64,000 nt of DNA from G963668185 sp965237445 (GTDB lineage: Bacteria; Chloroflexota; Dehalococcoidia; Lucifugimonadales; G963668185). Of the stretch, positions 1-8,144 are shown in pieces. Both the position numbers and the translations under genes were made by a program. Numbering within the stretch: position 1 is the stretch's first letter; the number at the start of each line of letters is the position of its first letter. The stretch lies in the NCBI GenBank assembly GCA_965237445.1, contig OZ250142.1, positions 2,232,001 to 2,296,000 on the forward strand. Reading direction: 5' to 3'. The notes below the pieces were generated by a model, which saw only the letters and a list, made by a program, of their open reading frames with translations, searched no databases and was not told where the DNA came from.

Positions 1-1
1 C

Positions 2-787
2 ATGGCAATTTGCCTGGAGGGCGACACGTCGCGCCAGCGATCCGACGGGCCTCGTCTCCGGCAGGGCGACACCGAGATACGACAGTTCCTGAATCTGTCC
101 TCATACGCGGAGCAGATGTTGATCAGCGAGAACGCGGCCGTAAAGATTCGTGAAGACGTGCCATTCGAGCAACTGGCGCTGATAGGCTGCGGCGCTACCA
201 CCGGCCTGGGGGCAGCGCTAAATACCGCGCAGGTGCGGCCCGGCAGCACGGTGGCCGTCGTCGGTTGCGGCGGCGTTGGACTGAGCGCAATTCAGGGCGC
301 GGTGTTGGCAGGTGCGCTTCGCATAATCGCCGTGGACGCCGTCGAGACGAAGTTGGGACTGGCCCAGGAACTGGGAGCGACGGACGTGGTCGACGCGTCG
401 AGCGGAGATGTGGTGGAGCGAATCATGAGCCTGACAGGGGACGGCGTCGATTATTCGTTCGAGGCAATTGGGAAGAAGGAAACCTCTGAGCAGTGCTACG
501 AGATGCTCCGGGCGGGCGGCACTGCCACGATTATCGGCATGATCCCGGAAGGCGTGAAGATTGAGATCGACGGCCCATCTCTCCTCAACGAGAGGCGGGT
601 CCAAGGCAGCAACATGGGGTCCAACAGGTTTCGCGTGGACATGCCCCGGTACGTGGAGTTCTACAGGCAGGGCAGGCTCAAGCTGGATGAGATGGTCACT
701 CAGCGCATCGGGCTGGAGGACATCAACAGCGCGTTCGAAGACATGAACGAAGGCCACGTGGCGCGGAGCGTGATCACGTTCGATTAG
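2..787 (+). CDS. Zinc-dependent alcohol dehydrogenase, C-terminal part (5' end outside window)
   Basis: Medium-chain dehydrogenase; oxidises an alcohol or hemithioacetal with NAD(P). The frame is open to the first base, so about 100 N-terminal residues, including the catalytic zinc-ligand region, lie upstream; the family is usually near 370 residues. Visible parts are the end of the GroES-like fold, the family-typical stretch CGATTGLGAAL, and the Rossmann nucleotide loop GCGGVGLSAIQG, followed by an acidic residue (AVDAVETK) that favours NAD over NADP. The closest-looking group is the class III / S-(hydroxymethyl)thiol dehydrogenase type. Since the next operon encodes a formaldehyde-producing sarcosine-oxidase-like complex, a role in formaldehyde disposal is possible, but this is inference from context only. 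Confidence 0.85.
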   Translation: MAICLEGDTSRQRSDGPRLRQGDTEIRQFLNLSSYAEQMLISENAAVKIREDVPFEQLALIGCGATTGLGAALNTAQVRPGSTVAVVGCGGVGLSAIQGAVLAGALRIIAVDAVETKLGLAQELGATDVVDASSGDVVERIMSLTGDGVDYSFEAIGKKETSEQCYEMLRAGGTATIIGMIPEGVKIEIDGPSLLNERRVQGSNMGSNRFRVDMPRYVEFYRQGRLKLDEMVTQRIGLEDINSAFEDMNEGHVARSVITFD

Positions 788-904
788 GAAGACGGCGACG
801 GCGCAGGTTGGCTGAGGCGCCGTTGACACTTCCCATGGGCCCGGCTAACGTTTAGGCCGCCCAGGAAGGCTCCGGATCCTTGGTGCGGGAGGTGCGGACT
901 GACA

Positions 905-2266
905 ATGACAACGCGTGACGACGTACGCCAACGGATGGAGCAGGACGGCGTCCGCTTCATCCTCACACAGTTCGTTGACATACACGGCGCGGCGAAGGTG
1001 AAGCTCGTTCCCGTGGGGCACTTCGACGACGTTGTGGACGACGGCGCGGGGTTCGCCGGAGGATCGCTGTACGGGATGGGGCAGGGGCCGCACGATCACG
1101 ACATGGCGGCACGGGTGGACGTTGCGACGTACACGCCGCTGCCCTGGGACTCGGAAACGGCCAGGTTCGCAAGCGACCTGTTTGTAGACGGCGAAGTTCA
1201 TCCGTACTGTCCCCGACAGAACATGAAGCGCGTTCTGTCCGAGGTCAGAGAAAGCGGGTACGTCTTCAACGTAGGCTTCGAGCCCGAACACTTTCTTGTT
1301 GTGAAAGAGGAGGACGGCGGTATCTCGATCTGGGACCCGGACGGCGTAGACACGCTGGACAAGGCCTGCTACGACTACAAGGGCATCTCAGGCGTGATGG
1401 CCTATCTGAAGGAGATGGCTGACGGTCTCAACGGTCTGGGCTGGGATAACTACCAGTCTGACCATGAGGACGCAAACGGCCAGTACGAGATCAACTTTCA
1501 CTACGACGACGCGCTCACGACCGCGGACCGCTGCACGTTCTTCAAGATGATGTCCAGCGCGGTCGCCCGGAGACACGGGGCCATTGCGACCCACATGGCG
1601 AAGCCGTTCGCCGACCGAACGGGAAGCGGCGGCCATGTGCACTACCACCTGGCGGACGCCGACAGCGGCGAGAATGTCTTCCTGGACGAGTTTGACGGAC
1701 GCGGGCTGGGTCTGTCGGAGATGGCGTACCACTTTATCGGCGGTATCAAGGCGCACGCACGGGCAATTTGCGCCGTGTCCTCGCCGACTGTGAATTGCTA
1801 CAAGCGATTGCAGGTGGGTCGCGCAGCATTGACGGGTTCACGCTCTGGCAATCTCTGGACGCCTGCGTTTGTATCGTACGGCGACAACAACCGGACGCAG
1901 ATGATCCGCACGGCCGGCCCGGGGCACCTGGAGGACCGGACGATCTCGGCGGCCTGCAACCCGTACCTGGCGTTCGCGGTGTACGTAGCGGCAGGTATGG
2001 ACGGCGTCGAGAACCGGACCGACCCGGGCGAGCCCAATCTTGGCAACATGTACTCACGGAGCCTGGAGGAGATTGCCGCAAGCGGGGTTGAGCTGCTGCC
2101 CCAGAGCCTGTTCGAGGCGTTGCAGGAGCTCGAAAAGGACGAGGTCGTACAGTCGGCGCTCGGCCCGATCTACGACGAGTTCGTAGAGGTCAAGGAGCAG
2201 GAGTGGCGCGACTTCCACGCACAGGTTACACCGTGGGAAATCCAGAAGTACCTCACGCTGTTTTAG
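905..2266 (+). CDS. Type III glutamine synthetase-like ligase (GlnT / gamma-glutamylmethylamide synthetase type)
   Basis: ATP-dependent ligase joining ammonia or an amine to the gamma-carboxyl of glutamate. 453 residues: N-terminal beta-grasp part (about 1-100), then the catalytic barrel with a GS metal-site segment (GSGGHVHYHL near residue 240), an NRTQMIRTAG segment and LEDRTISAACNPYLA near residue 345. Length and motifs fit the 'type III' GlnT family, which includes gamma-glutamylmethylamide synthetase, rather than assimilatory GlnA. It starts the operon glnT-like/soxD/soxA/gcvT-like/soxB, with only 10 bases to the next start. Neighbouring N-demethylating genes make methylamine or another small amine a plausible co-substrate (inference). 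A purine-rich GGGAGG lies about 11 bases before the ATG. Confidence 0.85.
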   Translation: MTTRDDVRQRMEQDGVRFILTQFVDIHGAAKVKLVPVGHFDDVVDDGAGFAGGSLYGMGQGPHDHDMAARVDVATYTPLPWDSETARFASDLFVDGEVHPYCPRQNMKRVLSEVRESGYVFNVGFEPEHFLVVKEEDGGISIWDPDGVDTLDKACYDYKGISGVMAYLKEMADGLNGLGWDNYQSDHEDANGQYEINFHYDDALTTADRCTFFKMMSSAVARRHGAIATHMAKPFADRTGSGGHVHYHLADADSGENVFLDEFDGRGLGLSEMAYHFIGGIKAHARAICAVSSPTVNCYKRLQVGRAALTGSRSGNLWTPAFVSYGDNNRTQMIRTAGPGHLEDRTISAACNPYLAFAVYVAAGMDGVENRTDPGEPNLGNMYSRSLEEIAASGVELLPQSLFEALQELEKDEVVQSALGPIYDEFVEVKEQEWRDFHAQVTPWEIQKYLTLF

Positions 2267-2276
2267 GAACCCGGCC

Positions 2277-2549
2277 CTGTCGTTCCTGATCCCTTGCCCA
2301 AACTGCGGCCCCAGGAGTGCCTACGACTTCAGGTGCGGCGGCGAGGTGCTGACGCGCCCGCAGCCCGGCGCGCCAGAGGACGAATGGGTGGACTACTTTT
2401 TCTATAGAAGTAACACGGCGGGAGTACATCGCGAGTGGTGGTACCACAAGTTCGGCTGCCGCCGATGGTTCCTTGCGGACAGGAACACGGTTACCAACGG
2501 TGTCGTCCGTGCGTTCTGGCCTGACGATGCGCCCCAGGAGGCCACGTAA
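2277..2549 (+). CDS. soxD: Sarcosine oxidase delta subunit-like zinc protein, probable CTG start
   Basis: Small zinc-binding subunit of heterotetrameric sarcosine oxidase. An in-frame ATG exists only at 2346, which would cut off the conserved N-terminus; reading upstream gives SFLIPCPNCGPRSAYDF, the family's signature start. No ATG, GTG or TTG is in frame there, so the likely start is CTG at 2277, eight bases after AGGA (2265-2268); CTG at 2286 is the alternative. About 90 residues. The zinc ligand pattern Cys-x2-Cys (CPNC) plus His-x3-Cys (HKFGC) is intact. Lies 10 bases after the glutamine-synthetase-like gene and 44 bases before soxA. Identity is clear; the exact start is inferred. Confidence 0.8.
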   Translation: MSFLIPCPNCGPRSAYDFRCGGEVLTRPQPGAPEDEWVDYFFYRSNTAGVHREWWYHKFGCRRWFLADRNTVTNGVVRAFWPDDAPQEAT

Positions 2550-2593
2550 AACCATGGCTACCATGCCGCCACCCGGACAAGTCGTGCCCTAGC

Positions 2594-5515
2594 ATGGCTG
2601 ATCTCCGACTTCCTCCTCACGACTCGCAAGCGCTGGACAGGAATCGAAGGGTTTCGTTCACCTTTAATGGAAGGCGCGTCTCCGCCTTCGAGGGAGACAC
2701 GATAGCCTCCGCGTTGCACGCGGGGGGAGTGAGGCTGCTCAGCCGCAGCTTCAAGTACCACCGGCCCAGGGGACTGCTTTGTAGTTCCGGGCGATGCGCG
2801 AACTGCCTCATGACGGTGGACGGCGTTCCGAACGTGCGTGTCTGCACGATGCCCGCGCCGGAAGGGGCAGTCGTGCGGTCTCAGAACGCGTGGCCTTCGC
2901 TGGAGTTGGACGCGCTCTCTGTGCTCGACCGCATGGACCGTCTGATGCCCGTCGGCTTCTACTACAAGTCTCTGATCAGACCCAAGTTCCTCTGGCATCT
3001 TGCGGAGCCGGTGATTCGAAGGGTTGCAGGGCTGGGAGAGGTAAACGCCGACGCGGGCCGGGACATCGATTACGAGCACGTGAACATGTACGCGGAGGTT
3101 GCCGTGGTGGGCGGAGGGCCGTCCGGCTGTTCGGCCGCTCTGGCCGCGTCAGAGTCCGGGGCTAGGGTGGTCATCGTCGACGACCAGCAGTCGCTCGGCG
3201 GCCGCCTGCGTGACCTAGCCGGGCCCGTGACGGACGAAGGAGAGTTCGCCGGCGTACCGGGCTATGTGCTGGCTACCGAACTGGAAGGGCAACTGAGCGG
3301 GGCGTCCAACGTAACGGTCCTGACTGGAGCGAGCGCGATCGGGCTGTACGAGGGCAACTTTCTTGCGATTCACCGGGGAAACGAACTCATCAAGCTACGG
3401 GCCGACCACGTAATAGTGGCCACGGGTACGCAAGAGACGCCATTGCCGTTCCGCAACAACGACGTACCCGGCGTAATGCTCGGCACCGCCGCACTTCGTC
3501 TCGCCAACCGGTATGGCGTGAAGCCGGGCAACAGGGGTATTGTCGTCGCGGATGGCCCGCATGGGCTTCGCGCTGCAAGGGAGCTCTTGGACGCCGGCGT
3601 TCCCATCGCAGCATTCGTGGACACGCGTGCCGGTATGGTCGCTTATGCGGGTACGAGGGCGAGTGCAAGCCTGGATCAAGAGGCGGCTGACCTCACAGAC
3701 ATGGGTGTCCGGCTATTGCCTTCGTTTGCGGTTGTCGAGGTGCGTGGTGGCAAGTCGGTGAAGTCCGTGACGCTCCGCCGTCGTTCCGGAGAACGCGCTG
3801 GCGAGGAAGTGCGTGTGGAGTGCGATTTCGTCGCGCTCTCCACGGGCGCCGACGCGCAACGGGCGCTGCTCACGCAGGCTGGCATTGAATTGCCGCACAT
3901 CGTCTCAGACGGGGGTTTGGTCCCGGATGCATCCGGGAGTTATGTCTATGCCGCTGGAAGTGTGGCTGGGGCAGCGGATTCCGCTGAGTCGCTCGAGCAC
4001 GGCAGGCGCATCGGAACCAACGTCGCTGAGGCCGTCTCAAGCCGCGAAGTGCAGTCGTCAACTGAGCCGCCAGAAATCGGCAGGCGGCCCAGCGGGAGCG
4101 GCGAGTACGCTTTCGACACTGCTTCCACCGGGAAGAGCTTTGTCTGCCCGTGCGAAGACGTAACAGTGGGAGACCTCAGGTTGGCCATCGCGGAGGGCTT
4201 CCAGGACGTGCAGTCCCTGAAGAGGTACAGCACAGCAACGATGGGCCCCTGCCAGGGGAAGATGTGCGGGAGGGCGGTGTCTGAGATCCTCGCAGATGCC
4301 ATGGGCCGCTCCCCGGACGAAGCTGGCAGGACGACGCTGCGCCCGCCGGTGCAGCCTGTCCCGATGGGCGCGCTCGCCGGCAAAGTGCACACGCCGTTCC
4401 GCCGCACGCCACTGCATCACCGGCACATCGAGCTGGGCGGGGACATGACCGTGGTAGGCGAGTGGCTGCGACCTGCGTCATACGGCAACCCGGACCAGGA
4501 GGTCAGGGCGGTGCGCGAGTGCGTAGGCATCATCGACGTGAGCACGCTCGGCAAGCTGAACGTGTACGGCTCCGACGTTCCGGCGTTCCTCGACCGCATG
4601 TACTCGAACCGGATGTCCAACCTGCGAACCGGGAGAATACGGTACGGGATGATACTCAGCGACAGCGGCGTCATCCTGGACGATGGCACAGTAACGCGAC
4701 TTGAAGACGACCGCTACTACGTAACCACTGGATCGGGAAACGTGGACCTGGTGGAGGAGTGGTTCCAGCAGTGGACGGCAGGCTCGAAGGACTGCGTGCA
4801 CGTTGTCAATGTGACGCCGGGGACAGCGGCGTTCAACGTCGCGGGACCGAAGGCGAGGGAGACTCTCACTCAGATCACGGACTGCGATCTAGGGTCAGAT
4901 GTGTTCAGGTACATGCGCGCGGCAGAGGCCACAGTAGCAGGAGTCCCGGCGCGGCTGCTCCGCATCGGCTTCGTTGGAGAGACAGGCTGGGAGGTGCATG
5001 TCCCGGCCGAGCACGCGGTACATGTTTGGGACGCCGTACTCGATGCGGGAGCGGCGTTAGGAATAGCCTCGTTTGGCGTGGAGGCGCAGCGGGTGCTGAG
5101 GCTTCAGAAGAAGCACTTCATTCCGGGCCAGGACACCGACGCAATGTCCAACCCGTTCGAGGCGGACGCCGCCTGGGCGGTGAAGATGGACCGCGAAGAC
5201 TTCATCGGCCGGGAAGGTCTCAGAATCATCCAGGAGCGCGGACTGCGCAATAAGCTGGTCGGTTTCGTGATGGCGGACTCTCATGTTCCGAAGGACGGTG
5301 TGCCGGTGATGCGTGATGGATACCCGGTCGGCAAGGTCACAAGCTGCAGGGCCGACCCGTACGGCGGCGCGGCCTTTGGACTCGCCTGGGTTCCGATCGA
5401 GCTCTCCGAGGACGGATCGCGCTTTCGTGTCTGGATCGATCGCGAGACGACGGGTGAGGCGCGCGTTACAAACTCGGCCGTCTACGACCCATCCGGCGAA
5501 AGGGTGAGGTCCTAA
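2594..5515 (+). CDS. soxA: Sarcosine oxidase alpha-like flavoprotein carrying ligands for two [2Fe-2S] clusters
   Basis: 973 residues. Domain order: N-terminal Fer2_4 fold (1-100), NAD/FAD-binding Rossmann domain (AVVGGGPSGCSAALAA near 170) with a disulfide-reductase-like middle, a BFD-like segment (515-565), and a C-terminal GcvT-type folate-binding domain (about 600-973). Unlike classical TSOX alpha, the N-terminal domain has C63-x4-C68-x2-C71-x12-C84, a complete plant-type [2Fe-2S] pattern, and the later segment has C518-x-C520 and C553-x4-C558, a BFD-type [2Fe-2S] pattern. The second SoxA in this window (42087-45101) lacks both sets. Expected reaction: oxidative N-demethylation of sarcosine or a related amine, passing C1 to folate. 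The iron-sulphur ligands suggest electron flow unlike the oxidase (inference), closer to HcnABC/opine-oxidase relatives. Confidence 0.88.
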   Translation: MADLRLPPHDSQALDRNRRVSFTFNGRRVSAFEGDTIASALHAGGVRLLSRSFKYHRPRGLLCSSGRCANCLMTVDGVPNVRVCTMPAPEGAVVRSQNAWPSLELDALSVLDRMDRLMPVGFYYKSLIRPKFLWHLAEPVIRRVAGLGEVNADAGRDIDYEHVNMYAEVAVVGGGPSGCSAALAASESGARVVIVDDQQSLGGRLRDLAGPVTDEGEFAGVPGYVLATELEGQLSGASNVTVLTGASAIGLYEGNFLAIHRGNELIKLRADHVIVATGTQETPLPFRNNDVPGVMLGTAALRLANRYGVKPGNRGIVVADGPHGLRAARELLDAGVPIAAFVDTRAGMVAYAGTRASASLDQEAADLTDMGVRLLPSFAVVEVRGGKSVKSVTLRRRSGERAGEEVRVECDFVALSTGADAQRALLTQAGIELPHIVSDGGLVPDASGSYVYAAGSVAGAADSAESLEHGRRIGTNVAEAVSSREVQSSTEPPEIGRRPSGSGEYAFDTASTGKSFVCPCEDVTVGDLRLAIAEGFQDVQSLKRYSTATMGPCQGKMCGRAVSEILADAMGRSPDEAGRTTLRPPVQPVPMGALAGKVHTPFRRTPLHHRHIELGGDMTVVGEWLRPASYGNPDQEVRAVRECVGIIDVSTLGKLNVYGSDVPAFLDRMYSNRMSNLRTGRIRYGMILSDSGVILDDGTVTRLEDDRYYVTTGSGNVDLVEEWFQQWTAGSKDCVHVVNVTPGTAAFNVAGPKARETLTQITDCDLGSDVFRYMRAAEATVAGVPARLLRIGFVGETGWEVHVPAEHAVHVWDAVLDAGAALGIASFGVEAQRVLRLQKKHFIPGQDTDAMSNPFEADAAWAVKMDREDFIGREGLRIIQERGLRNKLVGFVMADSHVPKDGVPVMRDGYPVGKVTSCRADPYGGAAFGLAWVPIELSEDGSRFRVWIDRETTGEARVTNSAVYDPSGERVRS

Positions 5516-5523
5516 GATGGCGG

Positions 5524-6228
5524 ATGCGGTGGGCGGGGCTGGTCAGGCGTACTCCGCTGGACCACGCGCACCGCTCTTTGGGCGCTCGATTCAGGCTTGT
5601 CTCCAGCTGGGAGATGCCAGCCTCGTACGGTTCGGTTGAAGAAGAACGGGATGCGCTGGCGAGCGCGGGCGGGATCTGCGACGTGAGCCATATTGGCAAG
5701 CTGGTTGCTCAGGGCCACGATCTTCTGTCCGGACTGCGGACGCTGCCAGGAGCCGAGTCACTAGTACCTGGCTCGGTACGTTCGTTGGAAGAAGGAGCCG
5801 ATACGACGGCAAGGGTCGCGGCGCTCACCGCCGACGAGGCGATCGTGCTCGCTGCGCCGGACGGGATCGATCGCACCAGAGAGCGAGTAGAGGAGGCGCT
5901 GGCAGGCTGCGCTCACGTTACTGACGTGACTTCCGCGCGTGCCGGCCTGCGTGTGCTGGGGCCCCAAAGCCACAGAGTGCTATCCAAGGTCGTGGAGTTC
6001 GATATCGACCCCCGCGTGTTCCCGGCCGACACATGCGCGCAGGGCAGGGCAGCAGGCACGCACGTGCTAGTGGTCAGGACGGACGCTGACGGCGCGCCTT
6101 GCTACGAGCTATATGTGACCCGGGACCATTCCGAACACCTGTGGGATGCGCTGGTGGCTGCAGGTAGGGCGGATGGCGTCGGACCCGTAGGTCTGGACGC
6201 CGTTGAGTCAGCGTTGAAGGTAGGGTAG
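5524..6228 (+). CDS. GcvT-like aminomethyltransferase-fold protein in the sarcosine oxidase gamma position
   Basis: 234 residues, starting 8 bases after soxA. The frame beginning at 5524 gives RRTPLDHAHRSLGARF and WEMPASYGS, a recognisable GcvT N-terminus; the ATG at 5517 reads a different frame that stops after 40 codons, so it was rejected. The conserved DVSHIGKL segment follows. The protein is shorter than full GcvT (about 370) and appears to lack the C-terminal barrel, so it matches SoxG in size and operon place but keeps a more GcvT-like N-terminus than the second SoxG at 45094. Probably binds or positions folate during C1 transfer; gamma subunit or stand-alone transferase cannot be decided from sequence. 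Confidence 0.72.
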   Translation: MRWAGLVRRTPLDHAHRSLGARFRLVSSWEMPASYGSVEEERDALASAGGICDVSHIGKLVAQGHDLLSGLRTLPGAESLVPGSVRSLEEGADTTARVAALTADEAIVLAAPDGIDRTRERVEEALAGCAHVTDVTSARAGLRVLGPQSHRVLSKVVEFDIDPRVFPADTCAQGRAAGTHVLVVRTDADGAPCYELYVTRDHSEHLWDALVAAGRADGVGPVGLDAVESALKVG

Positions 6229-6232
6229 GACC

Positions 6233-7459
6233 ATGCTGGCAATCCGAAGGCTGCTCAACCCCGACCACACCTGGAGACGGCGCGACCTCAAGAAGCGATA
6301 CGATGTCGTCATCGTCGGCGCGGGCGTTCACGGCCTTGCAACGGCATACTATCTGTGCAAGGCGGGCGTTAAAGACGTTGCCGTCATCGAGAAGGGGTAC
6401 ATCGGCGGAGGGGCCAGCGCACGGTCCACGGCGATTATCAGGGCTACGTACGTTACGCCCGAGGGCATCGACTTCTTTCACGAGAGCCTGAAGCTCTACG
6501 AGGGGCTGTCGCAGGACCTCGACTTTAACCTGCTGTTCAGCCAGTTCGGGCGGATCGAGCTGGCGCACAACGAGTCGTCGATCTACGCGCTGCGAATCCG
6601 GGCCGACTTCAACTCGGCCATGGGCGTGGACAGCCGGATCATCGGCCCCTCCAAGATAAAGGAAATGGTACCGGTGCTCGACATGGGGGAGGGCGGCCCG
6701 CTGCCGATAATGGCGGGGCTGTACCACCCTCCGGGCGGCGTCATTCGCCACGACGCCGTGATCTGGGGTTACGCACGAGGCGTGGACCGGCTGGGCGGGC
6801 AGGTGCACCCTTTCACAGAGGTTACGGGCTTCCTAACCTCGGGCGGCAGGGTTACCGGCGTGCAGACGACGCGCGGTGACATCGAGGCCGGGACGGTAGT
6901 GAATTGCACGGCCGCAATGTCGTCTGAGCTCATGCGGCTGATCGACTTCCAGTTGCCGATTGTCACGCACCAGCTACAGGCGCTGGTGACGGAACCGCTC
7001 AAGCCGTTCCTTCACACCGGCATCTCTTCGGCGAACCTGCACGTGTACATTTACCAGACGGACCGCGGCGAACTCGTGATCGGCGGGGCAGTGGATCACT
7101 ACCCGTCGTACTCGTACAGGTCCACGTATCCACGGCTGGAAAACCTGATATCTCACACGCTGGAGTTGCTGCCCTCGCTGAAGAGCGTCAACGTCCTGCG
7201 CCAGTGGACGGGGCTGTGCGATATGACGCCGGACTACGCGCCCATCATGGGGCCTGTGCCGGGCCTGGATGGGCTGGTGCTGAACGTGGGCTGGGGCACT
7301 TACGGGTTCAAGGCCGGCCCAATAGGCGGCAAGACGACGGCAGAGTACGTGATGACTGGCAAACCGCCGAAGTTGATCGAGCCTTTCTCCATCACCCGGT
7401 TCCATGACGGCAGCCTCGTGAACGAGAAGGGGGCCGCTTCCTCAGCAGCGCTGCACTAG
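6233..7459 (+). CDS. soxB: Sarcosine oxidase beta subunit-like FAD/FMN oxidoreductase
   Basis: 408 residues, DAO family. N-terminal dinucleotide motif VVIVGAGVHGLATAYYL (residues 25-41) and acidic end of strand two (VIEKGY). His173 sits in GGVIRHDAVIWGYARG, matching the histidine that carries covalent FMN in characterised TSOX beta. C-terminal DYAPIMGPVPG and GWGTYGFKAGP are the usual FAD-binding end of the family. It catalyses amine oxidation and closes the operon, 4 bases after the GcvT-like gene. Placing soxB last (D-A-G-B) differs from the classical B-D-A-G order seen at 40546-45696. The substrate may not be sarcosine itself, given the divergent alpha subunit. Confidence 0.88.
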   Translation: MLAIRRLLNPDHTWRRRDLKKRYDVVIVGAGVHGLATAYYLCKAGVKDVAVIEKGYIGGGASARSTAIIRATYVTPEGIDFFHESLKLYEGLSQDLDFNLLFSQFGRIELAHNESSIYALRIRADFNSAMGVDSRIIGPSKIKEMVPVLDMGEGGPLPIMAGLYHPPGGVIRHDAVIWGYARGVDRLGGQVHPFTEVTGFLTSGGRVTGVQTTRGDIEAGTVVNCTAAMSSELMRLIDFQLPIVTHQLQALVTEPLKPFLHTGISSANLHVYIYQTDRGELVIGGAVDHYPSYSYRSTYPRLENLISHTLELLPSLKSVNVLRQWTGLCDMTPDYAPIMGPVPGLDGLVLNVGWGTYGFKAGPIGGKTTAEYVMTGKPPKLIEPFSITRFHDGSLVNEKGAASSAALH

Positions 7460-7649
7460 GGAACTAGCTTGGAGATGGTCCCGGAGATTCACGTGTGCGG
7501 CAGGGGACCCGCCCATAATCTAGTGTGAAGCGAGAACACGTCCTTGCATTGGCAGGTGGCCTTCCTGCCCAGCAAATACAGTTTTCCAGACCACGCACTG
7601 TGGTTCCCAGAACGTTGAAACGCGACCATCTCCAAGGAGGTCTTAGAAA

Positions 7650-8144
7650 ATGCGCGAGCACGACGCGGTCGAAGAGGAAACCCGAGAAGTAACGGGACCG
7701 GGAATTCTGAGCAGGGCAGCGGGCGTCGCTAGGTCTGCCAAAGATGCCGCTCTCCGCACGACGGATGTAGTGACTGGCGCGGACATTCGCCGATTCGACG
7801 AATTCACGGCTGCGGCTACGACTGTTGTGGTTGGTTTGCACAGAGATCAGGCCGCTCTGAGTGAGCAGTTTGAGGAATTGAGCCAAAGGATCGATGAGGC
7901 GCGACGAGACCAAATCGCCCTGAATGAGCGGTATGGGGAGTTGAGCCAAACAGTTGCTAACGTACGGCGTGACGTGGCTGACTTGACCGAGCGCACAGTT
8001 GGCGTTGAGAGCGTACAACCTAAACAGGCGGAACTGATAGGTCGCAACCGCAGGGAGGCGTCCCAGCGAATCACAGTACTGGGAGCAGTGTCGCTGGCAG
8101 CGCTGGTGGTAGGAATCGTCTCTCTCGTACTTGGAGCGCTCTGA
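7650..8144 (+). CDS. Unrecognised coiled-coil protein with C-terminal membrane anchor
   Basis: 164 residues; family not recognised. An acidic N-terminus (EHDAVEEETREVTGPG) is followed by an alanine-rich stretch, then a heptad-like region (about 70-125) with two related segments, EQFEELSQRIDEARRDQ and ERYGELSQTVANVRRDV. One hydrophobic helix closes the protein (VLGAVSLAALVVGIVSLVL, last 20 residues): a tail-anchored layout. Strong AAGGAGG ribosome site before the ATG. Its stop overlaps the next start by one base (TGATG), so the two genes are probably translationally coupled. The 190 bases upstream show nothing else. A structural or scaffold role for the next gene's product is a guess. Confidence 0.6.
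   Translation: MREHDAVEEETREVTGPGILSRAAGVARSAKDAALRTTDVVTGADIRRFDEFTAAATTVVVGLHRDQAALSEQFEELSQRIDEARRDQIALNERYGELSQTVANVRRDVADLTERTVGVESVQPKQAELIGRNRREASQRITVLGAVSLAALVVGIVSLVLGAL

Noticed and set aside
5517..5639. Alternative start of the gene after soxA at ATG 5517
   Set aside because: That frame ends after 40 codons and shows no GcvT homology, whereas the frame from 5524 does.
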